Of a stretch of DNA of 64,000 nt, positions 8,823-18,664 are shown piece after piece. This DNA comes from Thioclava sp. GXIMD2076 (GTDB lineage: Bacteria > Pseudomonadota > Alphaproteobacteria > Rhodobacterales > Rhodobacteraceae): positions 2,735,001 to 2,799,000 of the forward strand of contig NZ_CP149932.1 in NCBI RefSeq assembly GCF_037949795.1. Direction: 5' to 3'. Below the pieces are notes generated by a model. It had not been told where the DNA came from. It saw only the letters and a program-made list of their open reading frames with translations, and searched no databases. A program made the translations under genes and the position numbers. Numbering within the stretch: position 1 is the first letter of the stretch; every line of letters starts with the position of its first letter.

Positions 8823-10151
8823 TCAGAGGTAGTCCTGACGGGCCAACCCGTATTTGGCCATCTTCTCGTTCAGCGTCCGGCGCGGTAGGCACAGCTCGTC
8901 CATCACGCTGGCAATCGAGCCCTTATGGCGGCGCATCGTATTATCGATGAGCATCTTCTCGAAATTCTCGACATATTCCTTGAGCGGCTTGCCCTCGGTG
9001 GTGATGGCCGGAATCGAGCTGTCATTGTCATCGGTCATCAGAAGCGAGGCGATCGAGCCCGACCCCCTACGAGACTGCAGCACGGCACGCTCGGCCACAT
9101 TGATCAGCTGGCGCACATTGCCCGGCCACGGCGCCTGCAGAAGCTGGGCAGCTTCCTGTGCCGTCAGCTCGGGCGTGTCGCAGCCATATTCATCGGCAAA
9201 CTGCTCGGCCAGACGCGCGAAGATGGTCAGCACATCCTCGCCACGGTTGCGCAGCGGCGGCAACGTGATCTTCAGCGCGGCCAGACGGAAATAGAGATCG
9301 GGACGCAGCACATCCTCAAGCGTCATCCCCTCGCCATGCTGGTTACAGATCGCCACGATCCGTGTCTCGGCAGGCACCCCCTGATCGGAGATGAAGGTCA
9401 GAAGGCGCGCTTGCAGTGATTGTGACAGCGCCTCGATATCCTCGAGGCAGAGCGTGCCACCACGGGCCTTCTCCACCAGCGGCAGGCCGCTTTCGACGGG
9501 GCCGAATAGCATCGACGCAAGATCTTCTTCGGAATAGGCCGCGCAGGAGACCGTCACCATCGCCTTGCCCGCGCGCGAGCCCGTGGCATGGAGCGCATGC
9601 GCCACCAGCGTCTTGCCGGTGCCCGTCTCGCCATCGATCAGCACATGGCCATCGGCCTGGCTCAGATCCAGAATATCCTCGCGCAGACGCTCCATCGGCT
9701 CGGACGTGCCGATCAGCTTGCCGATCATCTGCTCGCCATTGGCCAGATCCTTGCGGATCGCACGGTTCTCGAGCGTCTGGCGGCGTGCTTGGGTCGCGCG
9801 CTTGGCCAGTTCGTTCATCCGGTCCGGATCGAAGGGTTTCTCGAGGAAGTCCATCGCGCCCAAGCGCATCGCCTCCACGGCCATCGGCACATCGCCGTGG
9901 CCGGTAATCATGATCACCGGCAGACCGCTATCCACGCCCATCAGACGCTTGAGGAATTCCATGCCGTCCATTCCCGGCATCCGGATATCGGAGATCACCA
10001 CACCGGGCCAATCTGCCCCGATTTCCTTCAGCGCGGCCTCGGCGCAGTCATAGGTGACCGTGTCAAAGCCGGACAGCGCGAGCCATTGGCTGACGGATTG
10101 GCGCATGTCTTCTTCATCATCGACAATCGCAATCTTCATCATTCGTGACAT
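8823..10151 (-). CDS. dctD: DctD-like response regulator lacking the GAFTGA loop
   Basis: A 442-aa NtrC-family regulator paired with the DctB kinase. The receiver domain has acidic pocket D11/D12, phospho-acceptor D55 (VISDIRMPG) and K105. The AAA+ domain has Walker A GETGTGKT (174-181) and arginine-bearing RPDLYFRLA. The Fis-type HTH is at the C-terminus. The sigma-54-contacting GAFTGA loop is absent: after LASMLFG (211-217) the chain runs PVESGLPLVEKA straight into GGTLCLEDIE, where LEDIE replaces the usual LDEIG. It may therefore act without sigma-54, as Rhodobacter NtrC does. GGAG precedes the chosen start. It lies 24 nt after dctB. Confidence 0.88.
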   Translation of the reverse strand: MSRMMKIAIVDDEEDMRQSVSQWLALSGFDTVTYDCAEAALKEIGADWPGVVISDIRMPGMDGMEFLKRLMGVDSGLPVIMITGHGDVPMAVEAMRLGAMDFLEKPFDPDRMNELAKRATQARRQTLENRAIRKDLANGEQMIGKLIGTSEPMERLREDILDLSQADGHVLIDGETGTGKTLVAHALHATGSRAGKAMVTVSCAAYSEEDLASMLFGPVESGLPLVEKARGGTLCLEDIEALSQSLQARLLTFISDQGVPAETRIVAICNQHGEGMTLEDVLRPDLYFRLAALKITLPPLRNRGEDVLTIFARLAEQFADEYGCDTPELTAQEAAQLLQAPWPGNVRQLINVAERAVLQSRRGSGSIASLLMTDDNDSSIPAITTEGKPLKEYVENFEKMLIDNTMRRHKGSIASVMDELCLPRRTLNEKMAKYGLARQDYL

Positions 10152-10175
10152 ATCGTTCTCCGTGGCGCGTTCAGG

Positions 10176-11957
10176 TCAAGCACGCTCTTCATCTGTTATT
10201 GTTTCATCCGAAAGCAAAGGCAGGCGCAATTCGAATACGGCGCCCCCCGCTTCGGCATTCCGAGCCGTTAGACGGCCGCCAAGGTCGCTGGCGATCGAAG
10301 ACGAAATCGCCAGCCCCAATCCGGTTCCCTCTCCGGGCTTCTTCGTCGTCCAGAAAGGCTCGAAGAGTTTCTCGAGATCCGCGATCCCCGGCCCGTTATC
10401 ACGCACCGTGAGAACCGCCTGCGCCCCGTCGGAGAGCAGGATCTCGATCTGCGGTTCGGGAGTTGACTTCGTGGCATCCAATGCGTTGCGCAGGAGGTTG
10501 ATGATCACCTGCTCCAGCCGGATCCGGTCGGCGGTGACCATGACTGCATTGCGCGGTAACGTGCGCGTAATCTGCACCGTGCGCGATTTCAGCTGCGGCT
10601 CCATCATCGAAAGCGCCGACGAGACCGCGTCGCGCAGATCCACCGGCTCGAAGGCCGTCCCGCCCTTGCGGGCATAGGATTTCAGCTGGCGGGTGATCGC
10701 GCCCATCCGGTCGATCAGATCGTCGATCCGCTGGAAGCTGGTCATCGCCTCCTCGCCACGCTTGCGCTGCAGCAGGAGCCGCGCGCCCGCCAGATAGGTC
10801 TTCATCGCGGCCAGCGGCTGGTTCAACTCGTGACTGACCGAGGCCGACATCTCGCCCAGAGCCGCCAGTTTGGAACTCTGTGCCAGCGTCTGCTCGGCCA
10901 CGGCGAGTTCCTTCTGCGCCTTCTCGCGTTCGGCGATCTCGCGGGTCAGGCGAGCATTGAGCGCGCGCAGTTCCTTCGATTCCTGTCGCAGCGCCAGAGA
11001 CTGCATCCGCGCCCTGCGCGAGAGCCAGTAAAAAGCCAGCGCGAGGAAAATGGCAAAGCCCATGATCTCGAGCGCCAGCACAGCATTCACCCGCTCGCGG
11101 ACCGAATCATAAGAGGTGAAAGCGATCATCTTCCAGCCGCGGAACGGGATGCGGGTATCGGTCTGCATCACCCCCGCACCGCCCAGATAGGCATCTGGCG
11201 GTTCATTGGCAAAATCGGCGGTGGCCTGCAGCGCGCGCTGGATGGCGGTGGGCGCATCCCGCGCCTCCAGCGCCTCGGCCATCGTCAATCCGCGCCAACG
11301 GGGTTCGGTCGTCAGGATAATCTTGTTATCATTATTGGTGACGGCCACCGCATCCGAAATCCCGGCCCAGGCCCGCTCGAATTTCGCGAGATCAGCCTCG
11401 ACCACGATCACGCCCAAGGGGGTGCCATTGGCAGTAAGGAGCCGCGAATAGTTGAACTCGGTGCCGGTGCTCTCCATGGAATCGGTGGTGAAGACCGTAT
11501 CGCGCGAGCGTTGCGCCTCCACGAAGAAGGGCGCCGAGGCATAGCTCGTGCCGATCAGGTTGCGGTTGGTGGCCGCGACCACCCGCCCCGACAGATCCAG
11601 AAGCCGCACCGAGGCGGCCGAGACGTCATCGCGAGCGGAGATCAGGGCCGCCGAGGTCTCCGAGAAATCGCCGCTCGAGAGCGAGCGCGTCAGCGCCGGA
11701 TCGCGCGCCAGCAGCAGCGGCACGATCGACATACGCTGCAATTCCGAGATCAGGTTCCCTGAATAGAGCGCCAGGCGCAGCTCTGTGCGCACGCGGGTCG
11801 TCTCGGTAAAACGCTGGGTAAGCCACGCATTGGTGAACCACATGGCCCCGGCAGCAAGGCACAGAATGCCCAGAACTGCCAAGCGCACAAGAATACGCCC
11901 GCGTCGTGTCCGATCGCGGGGCGCAGGTCTTGTCTCGAGGGTCAAGGTGCTCGCCAT
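10176..11957 (-). CDS. dctB: C4-dicarboxylate sensor histidine kinase DctB
   Basis: Inner-membrane kinase that senses external C4-dicarboxylates and phosphorylates DctD. In the 593-aa protein membrane span one is at about 22-44, the periplasmic double-Cache-like sensor at about 45-290 and span two at about 291-311. A coiled coil covers 320-360. The HisKA box has His376 in SASVSHELNQPLAAMK, and the HATPase domain has N and G boxes (INLLRNALDA, VRDNGPGI, GEGTGLGLA). The first operon member, dctB, begins only 46 nt after purQ on the same strand, so read-through from the pur genes is possible. No dctPQM transporter is in the window. Confidence 0.92.
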   Translation of the reverse strand: MASTLTLETRPAPRDRTRRGRILVRLAVLGILCLAAGAMWFTNAWLTQRFTETTRVRTELRLALYSGNLISELQRMSIVPLLLARDPALTRSLSSGDFSETSAALISARDDVSAASVRLLDLSGRVVAATNRNLIGTSYASAPFFVEAQRSRDTVFTTDSMESTGTEFNYSRLLTANGTPLGVIVVEADLAKFERAWAGISDAVAVTNNDNKIILTTEPRWRGLTMAEALEARDAPTAIQRALQATADFANEPPDAYLGGAGVMQTDTRIPFRGWKMIAFTSYDSVRERVNAVLALEIMGFAIFLALAFYWLSRRARMQSLALRQESKELRALNARLTREIAEREKAQKELAVAEQTLAQSSKLAALGEMSASVSHELNQPLAAMKTYLAGARLLLQRKRGEEAMTSFQRIDDLIDRMGAITRQLKSYARKGGTAFEPVDLRDAVSSALSMMEPQLKSRTVQITRTLPRNAVMVTADRIRLEQVIINLLRNALDATKSTPEPQIEILLSDGAQAVLTVRDNGPGIADLEKLFEPFWTTKKPGEGTGLGLAISSSIASDLGGRLTARNAEAGGAVFELRLPLLSDETITDEERA

Positions 11958-12003
11958 GGGCCAAATTTAGGCGATGGCCCAAGGCGCAACAAGTGTCAAA
12001 GCT

Positions 12004-12672
12004 TCACGCGGTGACGAGACCGTCCAGCAGGGAGCGGAAAAGCGCCGCCCCGTCGGTGCCACCATGATTGGCATCCACCGCCCGCTCGGGGTGGGGCATC
12101 ATGCCCAGCACGCGGCGGTTTTCGGACAGCACACCGGCAATATCATCAACCGAACCATTGGGGTTGGCGCCATAGCGGAAGGCCACACGGTCCTCGCCCT
12201 GCAGCGCCTTCAGCCCTTCGGCGTCGATCTGGTAATTGCCGTCATGGTGGGCGATCGGAATCAGGATCTCCTGACCTTTGGAATAGCCCGCCGTAAAGGC
12301 GCTCTCCTGGGTGGAGACCACCAGCGGCACCGGCTTCGAGATGTATTTCAGCCCGCCATTGCGCATCAAAGCACCCGGCAGAAGGCGCATCTCGGTCAAG
12401 ACCTGGAAACCGTTGCAGATGCCGATGACATAGCCGCCCTTGCCCGCATACTCCACCAGCGCACGCCCGATCGGCGATTGAGCGGCGATCGCGCCACAGC
12501 GCAGATAATCGCCATAGGAGAACCCGCCGGGGACGCCCACGACGTCCACCCCTGCCGGCAATTCGGTTTCTTTGTGCCAGACACGAATGACCTCGGCACC
12601 GGCTTTCTCGAAACCGACGATCAGATCACGGTCGCAATTCGACCCGGGAAAGGTGATGACGGCTGCCTTCAT
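12004..12672 (-). CDS. purQ: Phosphoribosylformylglycinamidine synthase subunit PurQ
   Basis: Glutaminase subunit of FGAM synthase, which feeds ammonia to PurL in step four of purine synthesis. The 222-aa class I amidotransferase has its nucleophile at Cys86 (GICNGFQVL). The catalytic His-x-Glu is in [10 protein letters not shown] near the C-terminus, and FPGSNCDRD is near the start. It is third in purC-purS-purQ, the split small-PurL arrangement that needs PurS. PurL is not in this window. Confidence 0.96.
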   Translation of the reverse strand: MKAAVITFPGSNCDRDLIVGFEKAGAEVIRVWHKETELPAGVDVVGVPGGFSYGDYLRCGAIAAQSPIGRALVEYAGKGGYVIGICNGFQVLTEMRLLPGALMRNGGLKYISKPVPLVVSTQESAFTAGYSKGQEILIPIAHHDGNYQIDAEGLKALQGEDRVAFRYGANPNGSVDDIAGVLSENRRVLGMMPHPERAVDANHGGTDGAALFRSLLDGLVTA

Positions 12673-12712
12673 GGCGGGGCTCCTGTCTTCCAGCTGCGCT
12701 AAACATTGCGGA

Positions 12713-12731
12713 GGAGAGCGCTGCGCTCTCC
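12713..12731. repeat. Inverted repeat between purS and purQ
   Basis: Eight-base perfect arms (GGAGAGCG/CGCTCTCC) around CTG lie in the 70-bp gap between purS and purQ. It lacks a T run, so it more likely stabilises or tunes the message than ends it. Confidence 0.45.
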
Positions 12732-12742
12732 CCGATCTCGTC

Positions 12743-12982
12743 TCAGACGATTTCGACCGTGTATTGCTCGATCACGGTATTGGCCAGAAGCTTCTCGCAC
12801 ATGGCCTGCACTTCGGCTTCGGCAGCGGCCTTGTCGGCGGCGTTCAGATCAAGCTCGATCACCTTGCCCTGACGGACGCCTTCGACGCCCGCAAAACCGA
12901 GCGCGCCAAGCGCGTGGCGAACAGCTTCACCTTGCGGGTCCAGAACCCCATCCTTGAGCATCACGTGAACGCGGGCTTTCAT
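12743..12982 (-). CDS. purS: Phosphoribosylformylglycinamidine synthase subunit PurS
   Basis: Small subunit that bridges PurL and PurQ in the three-part FGAM synthase. I chose the ATG at 12982 ([16 protein letters not shown]), giving 79 aa, the family norm. AGAGG lies nine bases upstream. A longer in-frame reading to 13090 would add unconserved residues. The sequence keeps the family core [17 protein letters not shown] and KVIELDLN. Confidence 0.95.
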   Translation of the reverse strand: MKARVHVMLKDGVLDPQGEAVRHALGALGFAGVEGVRQGKVIELDLNAADKAAAEAEVQAMCEKLLANTVIEQYTVEIV

Positions 12983-13103
12983 CGGTGTCATCCTCTGCAA
13001 GTCTTGAGGGCAGCGCGCTGCCTTTTGGTCTGTCGGGACCGGGCCTGCCGGTCCCTGTTCAATTTGTGTCGGTCCCGCCCACAAGGACAAGACCGCGGTT
13101 TGG

Positions 13104-13865
13104 TCAATTGATCAGCGTCGGCGCTGCGCCATTGCCCTGCTCGGGCAGCACGCCAAGACGTTTGGCCACTTCGCTATAGGCGTCTGTCAGGCTGCCCAGA
13201 TCGCGGCGGAACACGTCCTTGTCGAGCTTCTGGCCGGTTTTCACATCCCAAAGGCGGCAGCTGTCGGGGCTGATCTCGTCAGCCACGATAAGGCGCATGA
13301 AATCGCCTTCCCAGATGCGGCCGATCTCGATCTTGAAGTCGACCAGCTTGATGCCCACGCCAAAGAAAATGCCCGACAGGAAGTCGTTCACGCGCAGCGC
13401 CAGCGCCACGATGTCGTCGAGATCCTGCTGACTCGCCCAGCCGAAGGCCACGATGTATTCTTCCGGAACCAGCGGATCGCCGAGCGCGTCGTTCTTGTAG
13501 CTGTATTCCACGATCGGACGCGGCAGCGGCGTGCCCTCTTCCAGACCCAGACGCTTCGCGATGGAGCCTGCGGCGAAGTTGCGCACGATGACTTCAAGCG
13601 GCACAACCTCGACCTGACGGATCAGCTGCTCGCGCATGTTCAGACGGCGAATGAAGTGGTTCGGGATACCGACATTGGTCAGACCGTTCATGAAGAATTC
13701 GGACAGGCGGTTGTTGAGCACGCCCTTACCGTCGATCACGTCCTTCTTCTGCGCGTTGAATGCCGTGGCATCGTCCTTGAAATACTGCACCAAGGTACCC
13801 GGCTCCGGGCCTTCGAACAGGATCTTCGCTTTACCTTCGTAAATCTTCTTGCGCCGGGGTGCCAT
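13104..13865 (-). CDS. purC: SAICAR synthetase
   Basis: ATP-dependent enzyme joining CAIR and aspartate to make SAICAR in purine synthesis. The 253-aa protein begins [19 protein letters not shown]. It contains [11 protein letters not shown], the signature [16 protein letters not shown], and [10 protein letters not shown] with [12 protein letters not shown] near the end. GGAG precedes the ATG at 13865, and the upstream open frame to 14129 has no homology features. It leads purC-purS-purQ. Confidence 0.97.
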   Translation of the reverse strand: MAPRRKKIYEGKAKILFEGPEPGTLVQYFKDDATAFNAQKKDVIDGKGVLNNRLSEFFMNGLTNVGIPNHFIRRLNMREQLIRQVEVVPLEVIVRNFAAGSIAKRLGLEEGTPLPRPIVEYSYKNDALGDPLVPEEYIVAFGWASQQDLDDIVALALRVNDFLSGIFFGVGIKLVDFKIEIGRIWEGDFMRLIVADEISPDSCRLWDVKTGQKLDKDVFRRDLGSLTDAYSEVAKRLGVLPEQGNGAAPTLIN

Positions 13866-14148
13866 GTGCTCTCCACTCGGATGATGACCCGGGCACGCCC
13901 CATGCGCGCCGATCGGACAGTCGGGCCAATCATGCCCTTTCCCGCCCCTATAGGCCAAGCCCTCTTTCCCCGCAAGCCTGCAACGCAGTCCAAAGGTTCC
14001 CGACAAGGCATTTCGCAGGGTTTGCGGTCTGTCGCACGGCAAACCGGCACAACCTCCGCCTGCCTGTCGAATGCTCTGCTCAGGATTATTAAGCTCGTGT
14101 AAGGGCATTGTGCCTAATCTTGCCGGCAAGACATGGACGGAGAATGTG

Positions 14149-16290
14149 ATGCGGCATTACGGCAAGGTTACCGGAGACGATGCAGCCCGAGCAAAGGCCT
14201 GGCCGGAGCGGCCCGCGACCACGGCGCGCGAGGCGGTTCTGCCTGCACAGAGCCCCCCGAAAGCCGAGATCATAGCCGAAACGGCGCGCCTTCTGGATTA
14301 CGAAGGGGCGGAGCACCTTGCCGATGACCCGCAACAGATCGCGCCCAGAACCCAGTCGTTGGCATGGGGCAAGGCGATCCGGCGCCAGATTGCGGCTATC
14401 GTCATGCTGGCCTGCTTTGCGTGGATCCTGCGCGACCGTGTCACGGGGCTCGATTATGCCGCGATTCTCGCCTCTCTCGGGCAGGTTTCGGCATGGCAAT
14501 GGCTGGGCGCCGCACTGGCGACGCTGGCCTCGTTCGCCGCCCTGGCCAATTACGATGCCCTGATCCACAAGATCATGGATACGGGGCAGAACGAGGGCCA
14601 GAGCAAACGCGCAGGCTGGGTGTCCATCGCCATCTCGCAGACCGTAGGCTTCGGCCTGATTTCGGGCGCGCTCGTGCGCTGGCGCATGTTACCCGGTTTC
14701 TCGATGATCGAGGCCTCCAAACTGACCGCCATGGTGGCCGCTACCTTTCTGGCGGGGTGGGCCGTCGTCACGGCGATGGTGGTGATCGTCACCCCCGTGC
14801 AGCTGCCGGGCCTGCCGATCTTCGCACTTCAGGGTTTCGCCCTTTTGGGACTTCTCTTGGGCGGCGCGGTCGCGGCCCTCGCTCTATGGAATCCGGTGGT
14901 CAAAATCGGCAAATGGCAGCCACGCCTGCCGAGCTTGCCGGTCATGGGACGCATCCTGTGGCTTACCATCGCCGATACCGCCTTCGCTGCGCTGGCGCTT
15001 TGGGTGCTGATGCCTCCCGATACCGTCCACCCGCTGATCGCGCTCTATCCGGCCTTCCTGCTGGCGCTGGGTGCAGGGTTCATTTCCGGCACACCGGGCG
15101 GCGTCGGGCCGTTCGAGGTCACGCTGCTCATGCTTCTGCCGGGCGCCGAACAGGCTCCGCTTCTGGCCGCGATCGTTGCATGGCGGGCCGTCTATTACGG
15201 CGCGCCTGCCGCGCTGGCGCTGGCGGTACTGGCACTGGGGGCGCCTGTGCGGCACATTCCGCCGCGTGGCCGTCTCGTGCCTGCCGCGCCTGAATATACT
15301 CCCCGAATCGCGGAGCTCGCCCGCCTGAGCCCCCATGCCGAATTCGGTATCTTGCGCCAGGGTGAGCATTTCGTGCTACTGGGCGAGAATATGCGCTCGG
15401 GCTGGATGGTCGGACAGACGCAGCAGGCGCTTGTGGGAATGCGCGACCCGGTGGGAGAGACGGACCTGCGCGAGATGCTTCGCGCGCTGCGGATCGAGGC
15501 ACGCGCGCAGGGCCGTCTGGCCTGCCTCTACAAGGTCCATGCACGCACCGCACTCGAGGCGCGCAGGCTTGGCTGGTCGGTGGTGCCGGTGGCACAGGAA
15601 TGCTGGCTCCGGCCCGACCGGTTCACGCTTGACGCCCCCGCCATGTCGGGACTGCGGCGCAAGCTGCGCAAGGCAGCCAAGGCGGGCCTTACCTGCGAGC
15701 ATTGCATGACTCAGATGCCGATGGCGCAGATGTCCGAGGTCGCCACCGAATGGACCACCGCACGCGGCGGCGAGAGAGGCTTTTCCATGGGCCGTTTCAC
15801 CCCCGATTATGTCAGCGAACACGAGGTTGTTCTGGCATGGTTCGATGGACGGCTCGTAGGATTTGCCAGTTTCCATGCCAATGATCATGAATGGGCGCTG
15901 GATCTGATGCGCACCAGTGATGACGCCCCCGACGGCACGATGCACCAGCTCATCGTCACCGCCATCGCGGCCGCCCGTGAGATGGGTTGTCCACGGCTCT
16001 CGCTTGCGGCTCTTCCTCCCCGTCCCGACCAGATCGAGGGACCCGCCGCCATGATCTGGCGGCGCGCCGAGAGGGGTCATGGCGCGGCGGGGCTACGCCA
16101 GTTCAAGATGGGTTTTGCTCCGCATCTCACCACGCTCTATGTCGCAGCCCCCTCGGCTTCGGCACTTGCGCTGGCCTGTGCGGATATCGCCCGTATCATC
16201 CGCAAACCGCCCGCCCTCCGACCGGCGCGCGATCCGGATGGATCGGGCGTCTGGACACATGAGATCACCGATCGCGGCGGAGAACATTAG
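14149..16290 (+). CDS. mprF: MprF-like phosphatidylglycerol aminoacyltransferase/flippase
   Basis: A 713-aa bifunctional membrane protein. The N-terminal half (to about residue 395) has multiple spans of the UPF0104 flippase type, with the [14 protein letters not shown] motif. The C-terminal half is a DUF2156 GNAT-like aminoacyl transferase that would move lysine or another amino acid from tRNA to phosphatidylglycerol, as suggested by [21 protein letters not shown] and GLRQFKMGF. The result is lower surface charge and resistance to cationic peptides and acid. GGAGA before the ATG at 14149 sets the start. The amino acid used cannot be told from sequence. Confidence 0.88.
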   Translation: MRHYGKVTGDDAARAKAWPERPATTAREAVLPAQSPPKAEIIAETARLLDYEGAEHLADDPQQIAPRTQSLAWGKAIRRQIAAIVMLACFAWILRDRVTGLDYAAILASLGQVSAWQWLGAALATLASFAALANYDALIHKIMDTGQNEGQSKRAGWVSIAISQTVGFGLISGALVRWRMLPGFSMIEASKLTAMVAATFLAGWAVVTAMVVIVTPVQLPGLPIFALQGFALLGLLLGGAVAALALWNPVVKIGKWQPRLPSLPVMGRILWLTIADTAFAALALWVLMPPDTVHPLIALYPAFLLALGAGFISGTPGGVGPFEVTLLMLLPGAEQAPLLAAIVAWRAVYYGAPAALALAVLALGAPVRHIPPRGRLVPAAPEYTPRIAELARLSPHAEFGILRQGEHFVLLGENMRSGWMVGQTQQALVGMRDPVGETDLREMLRALRIEARAQGRLACLYKVHARTALEARRLGWSVVPVAQECWLRPDRFTLDAPAMSGLRRKLRKAAKAGLTCEHCMTQMPMAQMSEVATEWTTARGGERGFSMGRFTPDYVSEHEVVLAWFDGRLVGFASFHANDHEWALDLMRTSDDAPDGTMHQLIVTAIAAAREMGCPRLSLAALPPRPDQIEGPAAMIWRRAERGHGAAGLRQFKMGFAPHLTTLYVAAPSASALALACADIARIIRKPPALRPARDPDGSGVWTHEITDRGGEH

Positions 16291-16491
16291 ACTCGCGGTA
16301 GGGCCTACTTTGAGTCTTCGGCTCTGACAGGGCCGGACGTATCGCAACCGCCAAACTGCCCGCGCTTTCACAGGCCTGCATAATCAACAGGCAGATGTCG
16401 CAAGGATGTGATGGTTTTCACGGTTTCCGGAAGAGGGAAGATCTTTTCTTAATTCTTCGCCGCCCCATAATAGGAAAGTAAGGAGATTATC

Positions 16492-16650
16492 ATGCCGTTG
16501 CCGACCTTTCTCTTACTCCTCGTCGCTGTCATTACTGCAGCAGGGGTCACGCTTTGTCTGGCAGTCTCGCTCGGGGTGCCGGCGCCCGCCCTTGCGCTCG
16601 CGCTTTTATGCTGTGTGGGCGTTGCGCGCATGATGGAGCGGGTCGAGTAG
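16492..16650 (+). CDS. 52-aa single-span membrane peptide
   Basis: A small gene with an ideal AAGGAG six bases before its ATG. The peptide starts MPLPTFLLLLVAVITA and is hydrophobic through about residue 44, probably one long or two short membrane segments. It ends in the basic/acidic tail VARMMERVE. I do not recognise a family. It sits between mprF and the convergent HTH-AAA gene. Codon use resembles its neighbours (GC at third positions), which supports real coding. Confidence 0.65.
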   Translation: MPLPTFLLLLVAVITAAGVTLCLAVSLGVPAPALALALLCCVGVARMMERVE

Positions 16651-16670
16651 ACATCGGCATATCGGCTTCC

Positions 16671-16696
16671 GCGGGGCCGCAAGGACCGGACCCCGC
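16671..16696. terminator. Possible terminator hairpin
   Basis: GCGGGG and CCCCGC arms lie in the gap between the 52-aa peptide gene and the convergent HTH-AAA gene. There is no real T run, so termination is uncertain. Confidence 0.35.
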
Positions 16697-16703
16697 GTAA
16701 TCC

Positions 16704-17726
16704 TCAGATCGCTAGACCCTGACGACCGGCAAGATCGGTGACGAACTGCCATGCCACGCGCCCCGAGCGCGACCCGCGCGTGGCCTGCCATTCGATCGCT
16801 TCGGCACGGAGCATCTCGTCGGAAATCTCGATCCCGTAGGTATCGCAATAAGCACGGATCATCTTGAGATAATCATCCTGCGAACAGGGATGGAAGCCCA
16901 GCCAGAGGCCGAACCGGTCAGAAAGCGAAACCTTTTCCTCCACCGCCTCACCCGGATTGATCGCTGTCGAGCGCTCGTTCTCGATCATATCGCGCGGCAT
17001 CAGATGGCGACGGTTCGATGTGGCGTAGAGGATGACATTGGCAGGCCGCCCTTCGATCCCGCCATCGAGAATGGCTTTCAGCGATTTGTAATGGCGGTCA
17101 TCGTGATCGAAGGACAGATCATCGCAGAACAGGATGAAGCGGACATCCGGCGCCGCGCGGAGATGCGCCAGCAGCCGCCCGACCGATGGCAGATCATCGC
17201 GCGACAGTTCCACCAGCTTCAGCGGCAGTCCCTGCGCCACAGCCTGCGCATGCGCCGCCTTCACGAGCGAGGATTTCCCCATCCCCCGCGCGCCCCAGAG
17301 CAGCGCGTTATTGGCGGCCCCACCGCGGGCAAATTGCAGCGTATTGGCCAGAAGCGTGTCGCGCGAGCGTTCGATCCCCTGCAACAGCTCGAAGGCCACG
17401 CCATTCACCTGGGCCACCGGATCCAGCCGGTCCGGCGCCGTGCGCCATGCAAAAGCGGTGGCCGCGGTAAAATCGGGCGCGGGCATCGGCGCGGGCGACA
17501 TCCGCTCCAGCGCATCGGCGATCCGCCCCAGTGCGTCAGCGCGACTGACGCGGGGCGAGACAGTGGCAAGATAGTCGAGAATCCGGCCCTCCTCCGCGTC
17601 GCCGAGTGGCCGCTGACCATCAAGAAACTGCACAAGAACATCCTCGCGCAGCCCCGTGGCCGTCCCCAGATCCTGATTGGTCAGATTGCGCCGTGCCAGC
17701 TCGTGTTTCAGATCTTGGCGATGCAT
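16704..17726 (-). CDS. HTH-fused AAA ATPase (DUF815 family)
   Basis: A 340-aa protein. Residues about 5-55 look like an XRE-type helix-turn-helix (LTNQDLGTATGL then REDVLVQFLDGQ). The rest is a DUF815 P-loop ATPase with Walker A WGARGMGKSS, Walker B RFILFCDDLSF and sensor-like ATSNRRHLMPRD. AAGGAGGAG four bases before the ATG confirms that the HTH part is translated. DUF815 proteins usually begin near the ALGRIADALERM segment seen here at about residue 66. The function is unknown. It lies downstream of tatABC on the same strand, 74 bp from tatC. Confidence 0.8.
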   Translation of the reverse strand: MHRQDLKHELARRNLTNQDLGTATGLREDVLVQFLDGQRPLGDAEEGRILDYLATVSPRVSRADALGRIADALERMSPAPMPAPDFTAATAFAWRTAPDRLDPVAQVNGVAFELLQGIERSRDTLLANTLQFARGGAANNALLWGARGMGKSSLVKAAHAQAVAQGLPLKLVELSRDDLPSVGRLLAHLRAAPDVRFILFCDDLSFDHDDRHYKSLKAILDGGIEGRPANVILYATSNRRHLMPRDMIENERSTAINPGEAVEEKVSLSDRFGLWLGFHPCSQDDYLKMIRAYCDTYGIEISDEMLRAEAIEWQATRGSRSGRVAWQFVTDLAGRQGLAI

Positions 17727-17800
17727 CGGGCTCCTCCTTCGAAATCGACCCCGGACATGCAGAGCATCTCCGGGGCCTTGTCATTCATCGTGCCGGACGG

Positions 17801-18664
17801 TCAGGACGATCTGGTCTCGTCGTCCCCATCGTCTTCCTCGTCTTCATCGACCCATGTGCCATCGGCCCGCATCCGCGCTTCGCGGTTCCGTTCGATCCGC
17901 CGCACTAGGAAGATCGACACCTCATAGAGCCCATAGACTACCACGAAAAGGATCACCTGCGAGATCACATCCGGCGGTGTGGCAATGGCAGCAACGATCA
18001 GGATCGCGACCACCGCATATTTGCGCACACTGGCAAGCCCTGCAGCCGAAACCAGCCCCGCCTTTCCCATCAGCGACAAAAGCACAGGCAGCTGGAAACA
18101 GATTCCGAAGGCCATGACGAATTTCACGGTCAGCGAGAGATATTCCTGCACCGAACCCTGGAAACCGATAGCCGCCATGTCATTGGCCGCCTTGCCCTCC
18201 GGCGTGAAGTTGCCCTGCTGGAACCCCAGGAAGAACTGGAAGGCCAGCGGAAGAATGACGTAATAGGCAAAGGCCGCACCGAGGAAGAACATCACCGGCG
18301 AAGCGATCAGGAAGGGCAAAAAGGCGTTCTTTTCGGTCTTGTAGAGGCCAGGCGCAACAAACCGCCACATCTGATAGGCGATCACCGGGAAAGACAGTGC
18401 GAAACCGCCCATGAAGGAGATCGTCACCGCAACAAAGAAACCTTCCTGCAGCTTGATGAGATACAGCCCGCATTCCTGCCCGCGATCGGCAAGCGCGCCG
18501 CAGATCGGGTGGGTCAGGAAGTTGAAAATCGGGTTCCAGACCGTGTAGCAGGCCACCATCGCAACGATGAAAGCGGCCAGTGAATACAGGATACGGGTGC
18601 GCAGCTCGGCAAGATGCTCGATCAGCGGCGCGGCGCTATCTTCAATATCATCCTCGGCGCTCAT
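17801..18664 (-). CDS. tatC: Sec-independent translocase TatC
   Basis: Core receptor of the Tat pathway, binding twin-arginine signals in the inner membrane. At 287 aa it has six spans. The conserved N-terminal [14 protein letters not shown], the proline-rich periplasmic [20 protein letters not shown] and LLFGAAFAY-like segments match the family. The acidic tail ([11 protein letters not shown]) is lineage-specific. Its start overlaps the tatB stop by four bases, implying coupled translation. Confidence 0.96.
   Translation of the reverse strand: MSAEDDIEDSAAPLIEHLAELRTRILYSLAAFIVAMVACYTVWNPIFNFLTHPICGALADRGQECGLYLIKLQEGFFVAVTISFMGGFALSFPVIAYQMWRFVAPGLYKTEKNAFLPFLIASPVMFFLGAAFAYYVILPLAFQFFLGFQQGNFTPEGKAANDMAAIGFQGSVQEYLSLTVKFVMAFGICFQLPVLLSLMGKAGLVSAAGLASVRKYAVVAILIVAAIATPPDVISQVILFVVVYGLYEVSIFLVRRIERNREARMRADGTWVDEDEEDDGDDETRSS

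Noticed and set aside
13866..14129. Longer purC start
   Set aside because: The additional residues are not purC-like, and GGAG supports the ATG at 13865.
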